DNA from: H111-94 sp034436045
GTDB lineage: Bacteria > Chloroflexota > Ktedonobacteria > Ktedonobacterales > Ktedonobacteraceae
NCBI GenBank assembly: GCA_034436045.1
Contig: DAOTVZ010000313.1
Coordinates: 1 to 23,643 of the forward strand
DNA length: 23,643 nucleotides
Direction of reading: 5' to 3'
The notes below the pieces were generated by a model that saw only the letters and a list, made by a program, of their open reading frames with translations, ran no database searches and was not told the DNA's origin. The position numbers were made by a program, and so were the translations under genes. Below are positions 1 through 7,949 of the stretch, one piece after another; the stretch's first letter is position 1, and each line of letters begins with the position of its first letter.

Positions 1-572
1 ATACGACCGCCGATATCACAGAGGAGATGGATCGCCAGAAGGTTGTGCTGGGAGGCATGATTAAAGAGGCGCGGCGCATCACCACCAAGAAGGGCGATAC
101 TATGTGCGTCGTGCAACTTGAGGACATGTATGGCACGATTGGCGTCACGGTCTTCCCCAAGACCTATGAGGAGACGGCGGAAATGTGGGTCGAAGGCACG
201 GTGGTAATCGTGCGCGGCGAGGTACAGGTGCGCCGCGACGAGCCGGGTATCCTCTGCAACAGTGTCGCGCCGGTCAAGGCCGCCGAGGAGGAGATGAACC
301 GCAAGGAGTATCACGTCTGGATCACCATTCATCTAAGCGGAACGGATGAAAAAGCCATCTCAGACGATAAACTGCGCGTACAGGACCTCTATCGCTGCAT
401 CTCAGAGCGCCCCGGACGCGACCACTATGACATCATCGTCGCCAACGGCGAATGGCAAATCCGCCTGACGCCCGGCGATGACACGCTCAATTACAGCCCG
501 GAACTGCACAAAAAGATCGAAGAGGTTCTCAATGGCGAGGGCAATATCGAGGTGCAGGAAATTTTAAGATAA
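1..572 (+). CDS. dnaE: DNA polymerase III alpha subunit, C-terminal end (partial)
   Basis: This is the 3' end of a longer gene. The reading frame is open from base 3, before the first ATG at 27 (residues read TTADITEEMDRQ), so the true start lies outside the window. The visible part carries the OB-fold (tRNA-anticodon type) domain found near the C-terminus of bacterial DnaE; GGMIKEARRITTKKGD and VQLEDMYGTIGVTVFP are the recognisable family signatures. In DnaE this domain binds single-stranded template DNA; the polymerase active site would be upstream and is not seen. The tail of about 90 residues after the OB fold is less conserved and ends with TAA at 570-572. The next gene is convergent. 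Family assignment is strong; the specific paralogue (DnaE1 or other) cannot be decided from the tail. Confidence 0.9.
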   Translation, partial: TTADITEEMDRQKVVLGGMIKEARRITTKKGDTMCVVQLEDMYGTIGVTVFPKTYEETAEMWVEGTVVIVRGEVQVRRDEPGILCNSVAPVKAAEEEMNRKEYHVWITIHLSGTDEKAISDDKLRVQDLYRCISERPGRDHYDIIVANGEWQIRLTPGDDTLNYSPELHKKIEEVLNGEGNIEVQEILR

Positions 573-686
573 AACATCTCTCTTCTCTCGCGGGGGCGCG
601 AAACATCATGCTCCTGCGGGAGAACGGCTTCCCGGTTTCCATCGAAAAAATCGTTACTGGCCCTGTGCTTTTGAAAGGGGAGTGCA

Positions 687-2738
687 TTACGTTCTGGCCG
701 GTTCCCAGACCTGCACGGTGCGGTCAACACCGGCGGAAGCGATGCGTGTGCCGTCGGGCGACCAGGCTACCGCCAGCACATAGCCGGTGTGACCACGATA
801 GGAGTCGCATTGCTTCTTGAGGACAGTGTTCCAGACCTGAACCGTTTTGTCATTGCTGCCGGTGGCCAGGTAGACGCTATCGGGCGACCAGGCGACGGCG
901 TTTTTCATGCCGGTGCTGCTGGTGCGATGCGAGAAGATGAGTACACCACTCAGAGCGTTCCAGATCAGCAGTTGATAGTTGCTGCTGGCGGCTGCGATGC
1001 GCATGCCGTCGCGGCTCCATGCCAGATCGTTGATACGCCCATAATGGCCGGTGAGCTTGCGCGGCAAGGTGGTGGTGTTGAGCCGTTCGCTGATGGCACG
1101 TAAGAGTGAACGTTTACTCTGGTCTTGGGGCAATCTCCAGATATGAACCTCTTTATCTTCGCCGCCGGAGACGATAAATTTACTGTTCGGCGACCAGGCC
1201 ACCGCATAGAGCGCCTGGCTGTGCGCTCTATACACGTAGAACGGCGTGTCGCTGTGCGCCGACCAGACATACACCGTGCCGTCCTCGCCCGCCGAGGCGA
1301 TGTACTGACCATCGGGCGACCAGGAGAGCGCGCGCACGGGGGCTTGATGCCCAACATAGCTGCGCAGTAGCGCGCCGTTGCTGGCATCCCAGACCTGTAT
1401 CGCCGCGTCCATCCCACCTGAAACCAGGTAGCGGCTATCGGGTGACCAGGCCAGGGCATAGACGCGCTGCATATGCCCCCGATAGGTATAGAGCTTGTTT
1501 CCATTGCTGGCATCCCACACTACCACGCTCTTATCATAGCTGGCCGAGGCAAGACGCTTACCATCCAGCGACCACGCCAGCGCCGTCACGCGGCTGCTAT
1601 GGCCAGTACAGATGTAGCGCGTATTTGCCAGGGGACGCACAACGGCAGGTGCACTTTTGGGCGTGCGCGTTTTGACGGTGGGCGGGGGTATCGTCTGAAG
1701 CTGGTAGGTTCCCGTTATTGTCTGGTTGAGTGTGGCACTGAACGTACCACTGAGGGGGCCGGTCATGTTTAGCGCGTAACGCTGTAGCTCCTGCTTAATC
1801 AGCGTCACGTTCGGGGGACGGTCGTTGACGTTGATGCTCAACATACGCGCGATGAGCGTTTCCAGACCGCGTAGCGCGGGCTGCTGGAAGCGCAAGGTAG
1901 CGAAGTGGAAAGGTGAGTCTGAGGGGTCGTTGCCGCTCAACAACTGATGCAGCGTGGCCCCCAGGGCATAGATATCGGCGCGCGGCGTGGTTTGCGCCTT
2001 ACCGTATTGCTCCGGGGCTGCGTAACCTGATGAGCCGAGCGCGTTGGTATCCTTGCTCTGCCCCGGTTTAAAGTGGCGCGCGATGCCAAAATCGATCAGG
2101 TAGAGATGGCCCTGCGGCGTCAGCATGATGTTGGCCGGTTTGAGATCGCGGAAGACAACGGCGGGCTGGCGCGTGTGCAAATATTCCAGCACAGTACAGA
2201 GTTGGATGCCGATGTCCAGCACCTTCTCGACGGGCAATAGCCGACCATTGAGTTGCTCCAGCGTGCTTTCCAGCGTCTTGCCCTCAATAAAGTCCATCAC
2301 CAGGTACGAGCGACCGGCCTCGGTGAACTGATCATAGATACGCGGCAGATTGGGATGCATCAAGGTAGCGAGCAGCGTGGCCTCGCGTTTGAAATTGTTT
2401 TCGGCCAGGACACGCTCCCGCGTATCCAGATTCTGCTGGCTCATCTCTTTGACAGCAACGATGCGCTGGCTCAGTAGTGTATCCACTGCTTTGTAAACCG
2501 CGCCATAGCCGCCGCGCCCGACCTGGTGCAGAATGCGATAACGTCCTTTCAGCAAGTGCTGCGCCGCCAGCATGCCGGTCTGCACGGTAGTGGCGACGGT
2601 GATTGTGCCGACGCCATTACCATTCGGTGCGCTACCCGCCGGACGCTGCATCGGCTGACCGCACACGGCACAGAACGACGCCTGTGCCCGATTGGCCGCA
2701 CCACAAGTATCACAAAAGACTGATGATGAAAGCGACAT
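687..2738 (-). CDS. Zinc-ribbon / Ser-Thr protein kinase / WD40 beta-propeller fusion
   Basis: A 683-residue soluble signalling protein. Residues 9-26 form a zinc ribbon (C9, C12, C23, C26). The kinase domain spans about 67-330: glycine loop GRGGYG (74-79), K97 in VAVKEM, E119 as the likely alpha-C glutamate, the catalytic loop FRDLKPAN (196-203, Phe in place of the usual HRD His), DFG at 216-218 and APE-like AAPEQYG. After a linker of about 45 residues come seven WD40 blades (about 375-683), each with a GH or AH turn, AWSPDG/S and a VW/IW dipeptide; sevenfold symmetry suggests one closed propeller for protein docking. No membrane segment is seen. The ATG at 2738 starts immediately before the zinc ribbon; its ribosome site (AGGGCAAG) is weak. 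All catalytic residues are present, so it should be active. The substrate is unknown. Confidence 0.93.
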   Translation of the reverse strand: MSLSSSVFCDTCGAANRAQASFCAVCGQPMQRPAGSAPNGNGVGTITVATTVQTGMLAAQHLLKGRYRILHQVGRGGYGAVYKAVDTLLSQRIVAVKEMSQQNLDTRERVLAENNFKREATLLATLMHPNLPRIYDQFTEAGRSYLVMDFIEGKTLESTLEQLNGRLLPVEKVLDIGIQLCTVLEYLHTRQPAVVFRDLKPANIMLTPQGHLYLIDFGIARHFKPGQSKDTNALGSSGYAAPEQYGKAQTTPRADIYALGATLHQLLSGNDPSDSPFHFATLRFQQPALRGLETLIARMLSINVNDRPPNVTLIKQELQRYALNMTGPLSGTFSATLNQTITGTYQLQTIPPPTVKTRTPKSAPAVVRPLANTRYICTGHSSRVTALAWSLDGKRLASASYDKSVVVWDASNGNKLYTYRGHMQRVYALAWSPDSRYLVSGGMDAAIQVWDASNGALLRSYVGHQAPVRALSWSPDGQYIASAGEDGTVYVWSAHSDTPFYVYRAHSQALYAVAWSPNSKFIVSGGEDKEVHIWRLPQDQSKRSLLRAISERLNTTTLPRKLTGHYGRINDLAWSRDGMRIAAASSNYQLLIWNALSGVLIFSHRTSSTGMKNAVAWSPDSVYLATGSNDKTVQVWNTVLKKQCDSYRGHTGYVLAVAWSPDGTRIASAGVDRTVQVWEPART

Positions 2739-2780
2739 CTTGCCCTGCTCTTAAACAAAAACATTTGTCCTACCAACGTT

Positions 2781-2809
2781 AGGGTAGTGCAAGAAGCAAA
2801 CTCTGTCAA
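2781..2809 (-). promoter_or_regulatory. Putative sigma-70-type promoter of the kinase/WD40 gene
   Basis: Read on the minus strand, a perfect -35 box TTGACA (2804-2809) is followed after 17 nt by TACCCT (2781-2786). The -10 matches only three of six consensus bases, but the -35 and the spacing are ideal. The start codon lies about 43 nt downstream of the -10. Confidence 0.45.
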
Positions 2810-2841
2810 GTGGGCAAGGCCAGGTCAATGGTGTCGGGCCA

Positions 2842-3954
2842 TTAGACGCTTTCCTCGTGCATCAGTCGCGTCAGCAGTTCGGCGTATCCTTCTCGACTCA
2901 AGGGAAACTCGACCTCGGCGTGGGTGTAGCTGGAGTAGATCATAGCATTGGCCAGTTCCAGGGGCCTGCGCCCTTGCACGCCATCAGCATTGCCTGGCCC
3001 ACCACGCAGAATAGCGTCGTGGAAACTACGATAGACAGGAAGATGGCCTTCACTGCCGGTACCTGTCACAGAGGGTTCTGCATGTTCCGGCATTGGAGCA
3101 TAGGGGTTGGTCTCATGCGCGATATAATCTTCTATATCCGTCTCAAACGATGTAAATTGCAGTCGATGAGGCACAAGCTCCAGAGAACCCTTCGTGCCGA
3201 TGATGCGCAGGAGATCGGGCGTCCCGCTTTCAGCGGTGCTGACATGGAAGGAGCCGAGCGCGCCGTTGGGCCATTCCAGGATAGCTTGCGCGGTATCTTC
3301 TACAGCGATGGGATGAAGGAGAGTGCGCGTCCAGGCATAGACGCGGCGGGGCATTCCAGCCAGGTAGCATAGCAGGTCCAGATTATGCGCGGCCTGATTC
3401 AGTAGCACACCGCCGCCTTCGCCACGCCAGGTGCCACGCCAGGGCGCAAGCTGATAATAGGCATTCGGGCGCAACCACATCACAGTCATCTCGACATGCA
3501 AGATACGGCCCAGGCGTCCTTCCTGGATCAGCCTGTGCGCCGCCTGCACCTCCGGTCGGAAGCGCTGCTGGAAAACAACCTCCAGCCGTCGCTGCCGACG
3601 TTCTGCCGTAGCGATCATGGCGTCGGCATCCGCCACCTGGGTAGCCATTGGCTTTTCCACCAGCACATGACAACCTGCCTCCATACACATGATGGCAAGC
3701 TCAGCGTGCAGAGGATGCGGCGTAAGAATGACAGCCACATCCGGCTGCGTTTCAGCCAGCATTCGACGTGCATCAGTATAGAAAGCACAGCCCAGTTCCG
3801 CTGCCCTGGCCCGGCCTATTGTCTCATTGATGTCTGAAACGGCGACCAGCCTCACATCAGGTAGCGAGAGTGCAGGCTGGTGTGCCTTAAAGATACCTGC
3901 TCCGACACCGATAACAACGTGGCGCAGAGGTGATGCAGAAGATGTGTTGCTCAT
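2842..3954 (-). CDS. Gfo/Idh/MocA family NAD(P)-dependent oxidoreductase
   Basis: A 370-residue protein of the Gfo/Idh/MocA family, which oxidises or reduces hydroxyls of sugars, inositols and related compounds using NAD(P). The N-terminal Rossmann fold has the glycine motif VIGVGAGIF (about 14-22) and an acidic residue after the second strand (VSDIN). The conserved EKP is at 100-102; its Lys is the usual catalytic residue. The C-terminal alpha/beta domain carries GGGVLLNQAAHNLD, where the His and Asp of the family GGxxxDxGxHxxD pattern are kept but the first Asp is Asn. Length is normal. The gene stands alone, so its substrate cannot be inferred from neighbours. The ATG at 3954 is chosen because the Rossmann strand begins 12 residues later. 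A small palindrome AGAAC-C-GTTCT (3955-3965) abuts the start codon. Confidence 0.9.
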   Translation of the reverse strand: MSNTSSASPLRHVVIGVGAGIFKAHQPALSLPDVRLVAVSDINETIGRARAAELGCAFYTDARRMLAETQPDVAVILTPHPLHAELAIMCMEAGCHVLVEKPMATQVADADAMIATAERRQRRLEVVFQQRFRPEVQAAHRLIQEGRLGRILHVEMTVMWLRPNAYYQLAPWRGTWRGEGGGVLLNQAAHNLDLLCYLAGMPRRVYAWTRTLLHPIAVEDTAQAILEWPNGALGSFHVSTAESGTPDLLRIIGTKGSLELVPHRLQFTSFETDIEDYIAHETNPYAPMPEHAEPSVTGTGSEGHLPVYRSFHDAILRGGPGNADGVQGRRPLELANAMIYSSYTHAEVEFPLSREGYAELLTRLMHEESV

Positions 3955-4291
3955 AGAACCGTTCTCTTTTCTAGTCTACAATGCTTCCTGCTTGCCGACA
4001 TAGACTTAGCAATGCAGAGAAAGAAGCGCGCGTGGCTTGTTCCCGGCTACCAGTTTGCTCAGCATAAGGTGTTTCTAAAGAAAGCATACCATAGATTGTA
4101 GAGGCATTGAGCAGGTTCCTCCATTGAAAGTCCTCCTCACCACGATTGTAGAACGAGAAACTGTAGCCTCGCTTACCGGAAGTCCTGGTTAGGACAGACA
4201 CAGAGAAGGGACACATGCTATAATGGGGCTATTATGAGCATGGTAGACCCATGAGTATCGCAATAGCTAAAATGAGGGGAAAGCAGGTCCG
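3955..4291. other. Gene-free interval between divergent oxidoreductase and response-regulator genes
   Basis: This 337-bp interval is visibly AT-richer than the flanking genes. It holds the 11-bp palindrome next to the oxidoreductase start, and the plus-strand promoter described separately. An 81-codon minus-strand reading frame lies within it (3971-4216) but shows no recognisable domain and its start collides with the promoter -10, so I do not call it a gene. Confidence 0.5.
4195..4224 (+). promoter_or_regulatory. Extended -10 promoter for the response regulator-plsX unit
   Basis: A perfect TATAAT (4219-4224) is preceded by TGC, giving an extended -10 element (TGnTATAAT). CAGACA at 4195-4200 matches four of six -35 bases at an 18-nt spacing. 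It points toward the response regulator ATG at 4292, leaving a leader of roughly 60 nt. Confidence 0.6.
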
Positions 4292-4681
4292 ATGGCGAAG
4301 AAGATATTGATAATGGATGACGACCCGACGATTGCCGATCTGCTGACAGAGGCATTGGCGGACGAGGGCTATGAGACGCATATGACAACGCAAAGTCTGC
4401 GTTTCTACGACGCAGTGCGCGAACACCAACCAGACCTCATCCTGCTAGATATTATGATGCCCTATCTGGATGGGCGCGACGAGTTGAAACTGATGCAGAT
4501 GGGCGCAACCGATCATCCTATTCCGGTGATCCTCGTCACCGCCTATCTGGAAGCGGGACGCGAAGAGCAGGCATTCCGTGATGCCGGTGTTGTGCATATT
4601 GTGTATAAGCCGTTTGACCTGGATAAGCTTGTTGAACTGGTCAAAGAGACCATTGGTGAACCCGAAGGGAGAACGGCATGA
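4292..4681 (+). CDS. Single-domain (CheY-like) response regulator
   Basis: A 129-residue receiver domain with no output domain. The acidic pocket is D9-D10-D11, the phospho-acceptor is D53 in LLDIMMP, the switch Thr is T83 and the conserved Lys is K106 in the YKPF motif. The protein ends about 20 residues after that, which leaves no room for a DNA-binding domain. It would therefore act by phosphorylation-dependent protein binding or as a phosphorelay intermediate. No histidine kinase is adjacent. Its TGA stop overlaps the plsX start in an ATGA, so the two are almost certainly translated from one message. Confidence 0.93.
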   Translation: MAKKILIMDDDPTIADLLTEALADEGYETHMTTQSLRFYDAVREHQPDLILLDIMMPYLDGRDELKLMQMGATDHPIPVILVTAYLEAGREEQAFRDAGVVHIVYKPFDLDKLVELVKETIGEPEGRTA

Positions 4682-5727
4682 GCGATCCCATCCGTGTCGC
4701 ACTCGACGCGATGGGCGGCGATCATGCACCCGCCGAGATTGTTGCGGGCGCAGTGCAGGCCGCTCGCGCATATAACATCGGCGTATATCTGGTTGGACGC
4801 GAAGAAACAATCCGCGCGGAACTAGCAAAGCACGACACGGCTGGTCTCGATCTCCCTCTTGTCCATGCCGAAGAAGTGATCGAGATGGACGAGCATCCCG
4901 CCACCGCCGTGCGCCGCAAGAAACGTTCATCGATGACACTGGCGCTCCAGTTGGTACGCGACGGCGCGGCGGTGGGCGCGGTTTCAGCAGGCAACAGCGG
5001 CGCGATGATGGCCGCCTCGCTCTTTACACTCAAAAGCATTGCAGGCATCGAGCGTCCGGCCCTGGGAAGCATTTTCCCTACAGAGAAACAGCCCAGCCTG
5101 GTGCTGGACGTGGGCGCGAACACGGATTGTAAACCGGAATATTTGTTGCAATTCGCGCTCATGGGGTCTATCTATATGGAGCGCGTCTTTCACGTACCCT
5201 CGCCGCGCGTGGCCCTGCTCTCAAACGGCGAAGAGGAGAGCAAGGGCAATAAACAGGTCGTAGAGGCGCATCAACTGCTGCGTATGCATGCAAAAACGCT
5301 CGGCATCAATTTTATTGGCAACGTTGAGGGACGCGATATACCGGCGGGTGTAGTTGATGTCATCGTGTGCGATGGCTTCGTGGGCAACGTTGTGCTGAAA
5401 TTGAGCGAGGGTCTGGCCGAAACGTTGATCGGCCTGGTGCGCGCGCAGATGAGCAGTACCCTGCTCAGCAAACTGGCAGGCGCGATCTTACGTCCAGGCT
5501 TGCGCGCAACCTTCCGCCGCCTGGACTATGCCGAGTACGGCGGCGTGCCGCTGCTGGGCCTCAACGGCGTCTCGATCATCGCGCATGGCCGTTCAAATGC
5601 AAAGGCTATCAAAAATGCCCTGCGCGTGGCCCGTGAGACGGCTGAAACCGGTGTTCCTGCCGCCATCCGCGAGGGTGTTGTGCGCCTGAACAGTCAGGAA
5701 GGTAAACGGGAAGCCCAGATTCAATAG
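4678..5727 (+). CDS. plsX: Phosphate acyltransferase PlsX
   Basis: A 349-residue PlsX, which converts acyl-ACP and phosphate into acyl-phosphate, the acyl donor for PlsY in membrane phospholipid synthesis. The family hallmark LDAMGGDHAP is at residues 9-18. Other conserved blocks are AVSAGNSGAMMA, the VLDVGANTDCKPEYL stretch, LLSNGEEESKGN and the C-terminal GVPLLGLNGVSIIAHG. Length is standard and no segment is missing. The start is the ATG of the ATGA overlap with the response regulator. The usual fab partners (fabD, fabH, acpP) are not downstream; a hairpin and a convergent gene follow instead. The two-gene unit with a receiver domain is unusual and hints at a signal input into lipid synthesis, although that link is inference. 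Confidence 0.96.
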   Translation: MSDPIRVALDAMGGDHAPAEIVAGAVQAARAYNIGVYLVGREETIRAELAKHDTAGLDLPLVHAEEVIEMDEHPATAVRRKKRSSMTLALQLVRDGAAVGAVSAGNSGAMMAASLFTLKSIAGIERPALGSIFPTEKQPSLVLDVGANTDCKPEYLLQFALMGSIYMERVFHVPSPRVALLSNGEEESKGNKQVVEAHQLLRMHAKTLGINFIGNVEGRDIPAGVVDVIVCDGFVGNVVLKLSEGLAETLIGLVRAQMSSTLLSKLAGAILRPGLRATFRRLDYAEYGGVPLLGLNGVSIIAHGRSNAKAIKNALRVARETAETGVPAAIREGVVRLNSQEGKREAQIQ

Positions 5728-5741
5728 CTGACAACATGGAT

Positions 5742-5770
5742 AATGCCCGCATCCGATGAATGCGGGCATT
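5742..5770. terminator. Perfect hairpin between convergent plsX and KGG-repeat gene
   Basis: An 11-bp perfect inverted repeat (AATGCCCGCAT at 5742-5752, ATGCGGGCATT at 5760-5770) with a 7-nt loop sits 14 nt after the plsX stop and 7 nt after the stop of the opposing KGG gene. It lacks a T-run on either side, so it may be a rho-independent-like pause or mRNA 3'-end stabiliser serving both genes rather than a classical terminator. Confidence 0.6.
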
Positions 5771-5777
5771 GCGGGCG

Positions 5778-6128
5778 CTACGCCCTTTCAGGATTTTTGC
5801 GACGTTTGGCCTTTCCACCCATTTGACCGATACGGCGGTAGAAATCGGGGTCTTGTCGCGCTTTGGTGGCATTACCGCCCTTCTTGCCCATTTCAGAGAA
5901 GTGATCCGTGCCATACTTTTCCACGTTGGCCTGACCTCCCTTTCGCGCAATTGAACGGTAATAGTCATGTCCGCGCTTCTGTTTGAGAGCGTTTCCTCCC
6001 TTTGTGCCGATGCGACGATAATAGTCCTCACCATATTTGTCGCGCACTACGCTTCCCCCCAAGTGTCCCGCCTCCACTGTAGACATGGGCTGGGACTGCG
6101 GCTTCTCGTCGCCTTCAGGTTCATCCAT
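5778..6128 (-). CDS. KGG-repeat (GsiB/YciG-type) stress protein
   Basis: About 116 residues, very hydrophilic, built of four tandem repeats of about 22 residues, each ending in GG (TKGG, RKGG, KKGG, QMGG) after a Y-(Y/F)-R-x-I/M type segment such as GEDYYRRIGTKGG. This is the pattern of the KGG-repeat stress-induced proteins (E. coli YciG, Bacillus GsiB), thought to be disordered, desiccation- or stress-protective proteins. The frame stays open to 6305 (175 codons), but the upstream 59 residues are unlike the family. I choose the ATG at 6128 because a purine-rich ribosome site (GGGGGAAAGGGACAGG) precedes it and because the predicted promoter would leave the longer form almost leaderless. The first repeat, GHLGGSVVRDKYG, is a degenerate cap. 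Confidence 0.8.
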   Translation of the reverse strand: MDEPEGDEKPQSQPMSTVEAGHLGGSVVRDKYGEDYYRRIGTKGGNALKQKRGHDYYRSIARKGGQANVEKYGTDHFSEMGKKGGNATKARQDPDFYRRIGQMGGKAKRRKNPERA

Positions 6129-6313
6129 GCCTGTCCTGTCCCTTTCCCCCGGACCTGCACCACGTAGGTTGATGACCCAGGCTAAAATATCTACGCGCTC
6201 TCCCCTCACTAGAGAACGCTTCTCTCTACACCCCCTTGCTTTACCAGTATATGTCAACACACTAAATACGATAAAGCATGTAGAGATATGCATTCTTCTA
6301 AACAAGAGGTCTG

Positions 6314-6342
6314 TTTACACAGTATAGCGTACATTTTATCTT
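6314..6342 (+). promoter_or_regulatory. Candidate promoter for the isocitrate dehydrogenase unit
   Basis: TTTACA (6314-6319) and TATCTT (6337-6342) lie 17 nt apart on the plus strand. It is interleaved with the opposing KGG promoter, and the implied leader to the ATG at 6499 is about 150 nt. Moderate match only. Confidence 0.3.
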
Positions 6343-6349
6343 CTGTCAA
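6321..6349 (-). promoter_or_regulatory. Strong sigma-70-type promoter of the KGG-repeat gene
   Basis: On the minus strand a perfect TTGACA (6344-6349) and TATACT (6321-6326) are separated by exactly 17 nt. Transcription would begin near 6314, giving a leader of about 185 nt before the chosen ATG at 6128. Confidence 0.65.
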
Positions 6350-6498
6350 TAAACCGAGCAGTTCTAAAATCATATACGTTTCTTGTGTAATGCGAACGGA
6401 GTAGGAAAAGCCTCTTGCAGTCATCTCAGCAGAGTGCTACACTGAGATTGACCCACACAGAGGAGATCACTGAAGATCAAAGAAGGAGATGGACATAT

Positions 6499-7944
6499 AT
6501 GACCAACGTACCAATTACCGTTGCCTATGGAGATGGCATCGGGCCTGAAATCATGGATGCGACCTTGCGTATTATTACTGCCGCCGGGGCGCGCATCGAG
6601 ATAGAAAAAATCGAAGTCGGCGAGCAGGTCTACCTGCGTGGCATCGATACGGGCATTGAGCCGAGCGCATGGGAGTCGCTGCGACGCACGCGGGTGTTTT
6701 TGAAAGCGCCGATCACGACACCGCAGGGTGGTGGCTACAAGAGTCTGAACGTGACGACGCGCGTTATGTTTGGCCTCTATGCCAATGTGCGCCCATGCGT
6801 GGCCTACGCTCCCTTTGTGCGCACGAAACATCCCAACATGGATGTCGTCATCATTCGTGAAAACGAAGAGGACACCTATACCGGCATCGAGTATCGCCAG
6901 ACGCAGAATATGATGGAGTCACTCAAGCTGATTAGCCGTCCTGGCTCCGAGAAGATCATTCGTTATGCTTTCGAGTACGCGCGCAGTCATAATCGTAAGA
7001 AAGTCACCTGTTTCATCAAAGACAACATCATGAAGATGACGGATGGCCTCTTCCACAAGATTTTTAACGAGATTGCGCAGGAGTACCCCGATATTCAGAA
7101 CGAGAGCTGGATTGTTGATATCGGCTCCGCCAAACTAGCCGATACGCCGGAAGCTTTCGATGTGATTGTGCTGCCTAATCTGTACGGCGATATTCTCTCC
7201 GATGTAACCGCGCAACTCGCCGGTTCCGTCGGTCTGGCCGGTTCCGCCAATATCGGTGAGAACTTTGCCATGTTCGAGGCCATTCACGGCTCCGCACCAC
7301 GCCGCGCTGGTCAAAACCTGGCTAACCCGTCCGGCCTGCTGCTCGGTGCCGTCATGATGCTGGTGCATATCAACCAGCCCGATGTGGCGACGCTCGTACA
7401 CAACGCCTGGCTGCGCACGATTGAGGATGGCATCCACACCTACGACATCTATCAGGAAGGCTTGAGCAAGCAGAAGGTGGGCACCAGAGAATTCACCGAT
7501 GCCGTTATTGCTCGTCTTGGTCAGCAGCCACAACAACTCAAAGCGGTCAGCTACAAATCTTCCACTGCCCATACCAACGGGGTCAGCAAACACAAGTTTG
7601 CCAGCATAGAGAAAAAGGAGCTGGTGGGAGTCGATGTGTATGTGGAATGGACAGACGGCAATGCCGATCAACTGGCCGCAACGCTCCTGCAAGCCAACAA
7701 CGGCCTGAATCTGACCATGATTACCAATCGCGGCGCGAAGGTCTGGCCCGCCGGCATGCCAGAAACCTTCACGACCGACCACTGGCGCTGTCGCTTCATG
7801 CCCGCCGATCATGGGTCTGTCACACATACGGACATCGCTCACCTGCTTGAGCGCATCGATAGCCTGGGCCTCGACTTTATCAAGATCGAGAACCTTTATA
7901 CCTTCGATGGGAAACCGGGCTATTCACGCAGCGCCGGGGAGTAG
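6499..7944 (+). CDS. icd: NADP-type isocitrate dehydrogenase, long Thermus/Rickettsia-like form
   Basis: A 481-residue isocitrate dehydrogenase, oxidatively decarboxylating isocitrate to 2-oxoglutarate and CO2 in the TCA cycle. Substrate-binding residues are visible: S82, N84 and R88 in KSLNVTTR, R98, R120 in IIRENEED, K174 in FIKDN, and metal-binding D231 and D235 in LYGDILSD. The coenzyme loop is HGSAPRRAGQNLANP; the positive pair fits the 2'-phosphate of NADP, although the common pair there is Lys-Tyr. About 140 extra C-terminal residues (after about 340) match the long form known from Thermus thermophilus. The frame is open upstream to 6415, but AAGGAG at 6483-6488 and the family N-terminus (ITVAYGDGIGPE) place the start at ATG 6499. 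The carbonic anhydrase gene follows after 5 nt. Confidence 0.92.
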   Translation: MTNVPITVAYGDGIGPEIMDATLRIITAAGARIEIEKIEVGEQVYLRGIDTGIEPSAWESLRRTRVFLKAPITTPQGGGYKSLNVTTRVMFGLYANVRPCVAYAPFVRTKHPNMDVVIIRENEEDTYTGIEYRQTQNMMESLKLISRPGSEKIIRYAFEYARSHNRKKVTCFIKDNIMKMTDGLFHKIFNEIAQEYPDIQNESWIVDIGSAKLADTPEAFDVIVLPNLYGDILSDVTAQLAGSVGLAGSANIGENFAMFEAIHGSAPRRAGQNLANPSGLLLGAVMMLVHINQPDVATLVHNAWLRTIEDGIHTYDIYQEGLSKQKVGTREFTDAVIARLGQQPQQLKAVSYKSSTAHTNGVSKHKFASIEKKELVGVDVYVEWTDGNADQLAATLLQANNGLNLTMITNRGAKVWPAGMPETFTTDHWRCRFMPADHGSVTHTDIAHLLERIDSLGLDFIKIENLYTFDGKPGYSRSAGE

Positions 7945-7949
7945 AGCGC

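Larger units (their letters stand above)
6129..6498. other. Gene-free divergent regulatory interval, KGG gene / isocitrate dehydrogenase
   Basis: This 370-bp AT-rich interval separates the two divergent starts. It contains opposed, interleaved promoter candidates around 6314-6349, a short perfect palindrome AGAGAA-CGC-TTCTCT (6211-6225) inside the KGG leader, and a Shine-Dalgarno AAGGAG (6483-6488) for the downstream dehydrogenase. No RNA gene or riboswitch class is recognised. Confidence 0.5.

Noticed and set aside
588..601. Small TCGCG-GGGG-CGCGA stem after dnaE
   Set aside because: Only 5 bp with no T-run; too weak to call a terminator.
965..1513. Minus-strand 182-codon frame within the WD40 region
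   Set aside because: Shadow frame of the repetitive WD40 coding sequence; its Arg/Pro/Ser-rich composition is typical of an out-of-frame GC-rich gene.
1125..1650. Repetitive-looking DNA suspected as a tandem repeat
   Set aside because: Explained by the WD40 blades of the kinase protein (recurrent AWSPDG codons), not by a separate DNA repeat.
3971..4216. 81-codon minus-strand reading frame upstream of the oxidoreductase
   Set aside because: No recognisable domain, AT-rich non-coding-like composition, and its start overlaps a good plus-strand -10 element.
6129..6305. N-terminal extension of the KGG-repeat protein (175-residue form)
   Set aside because: The extra 59 residues do not resemble the family, have no ribosome site, and would begin about 9 nt after the predicted transcription start.
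7135..7842. 235-codon minus-strand frame inside isocitrate dehydrogenase
   Set aside because: Antisense to a conserved enzyme with no recognisable protein features.
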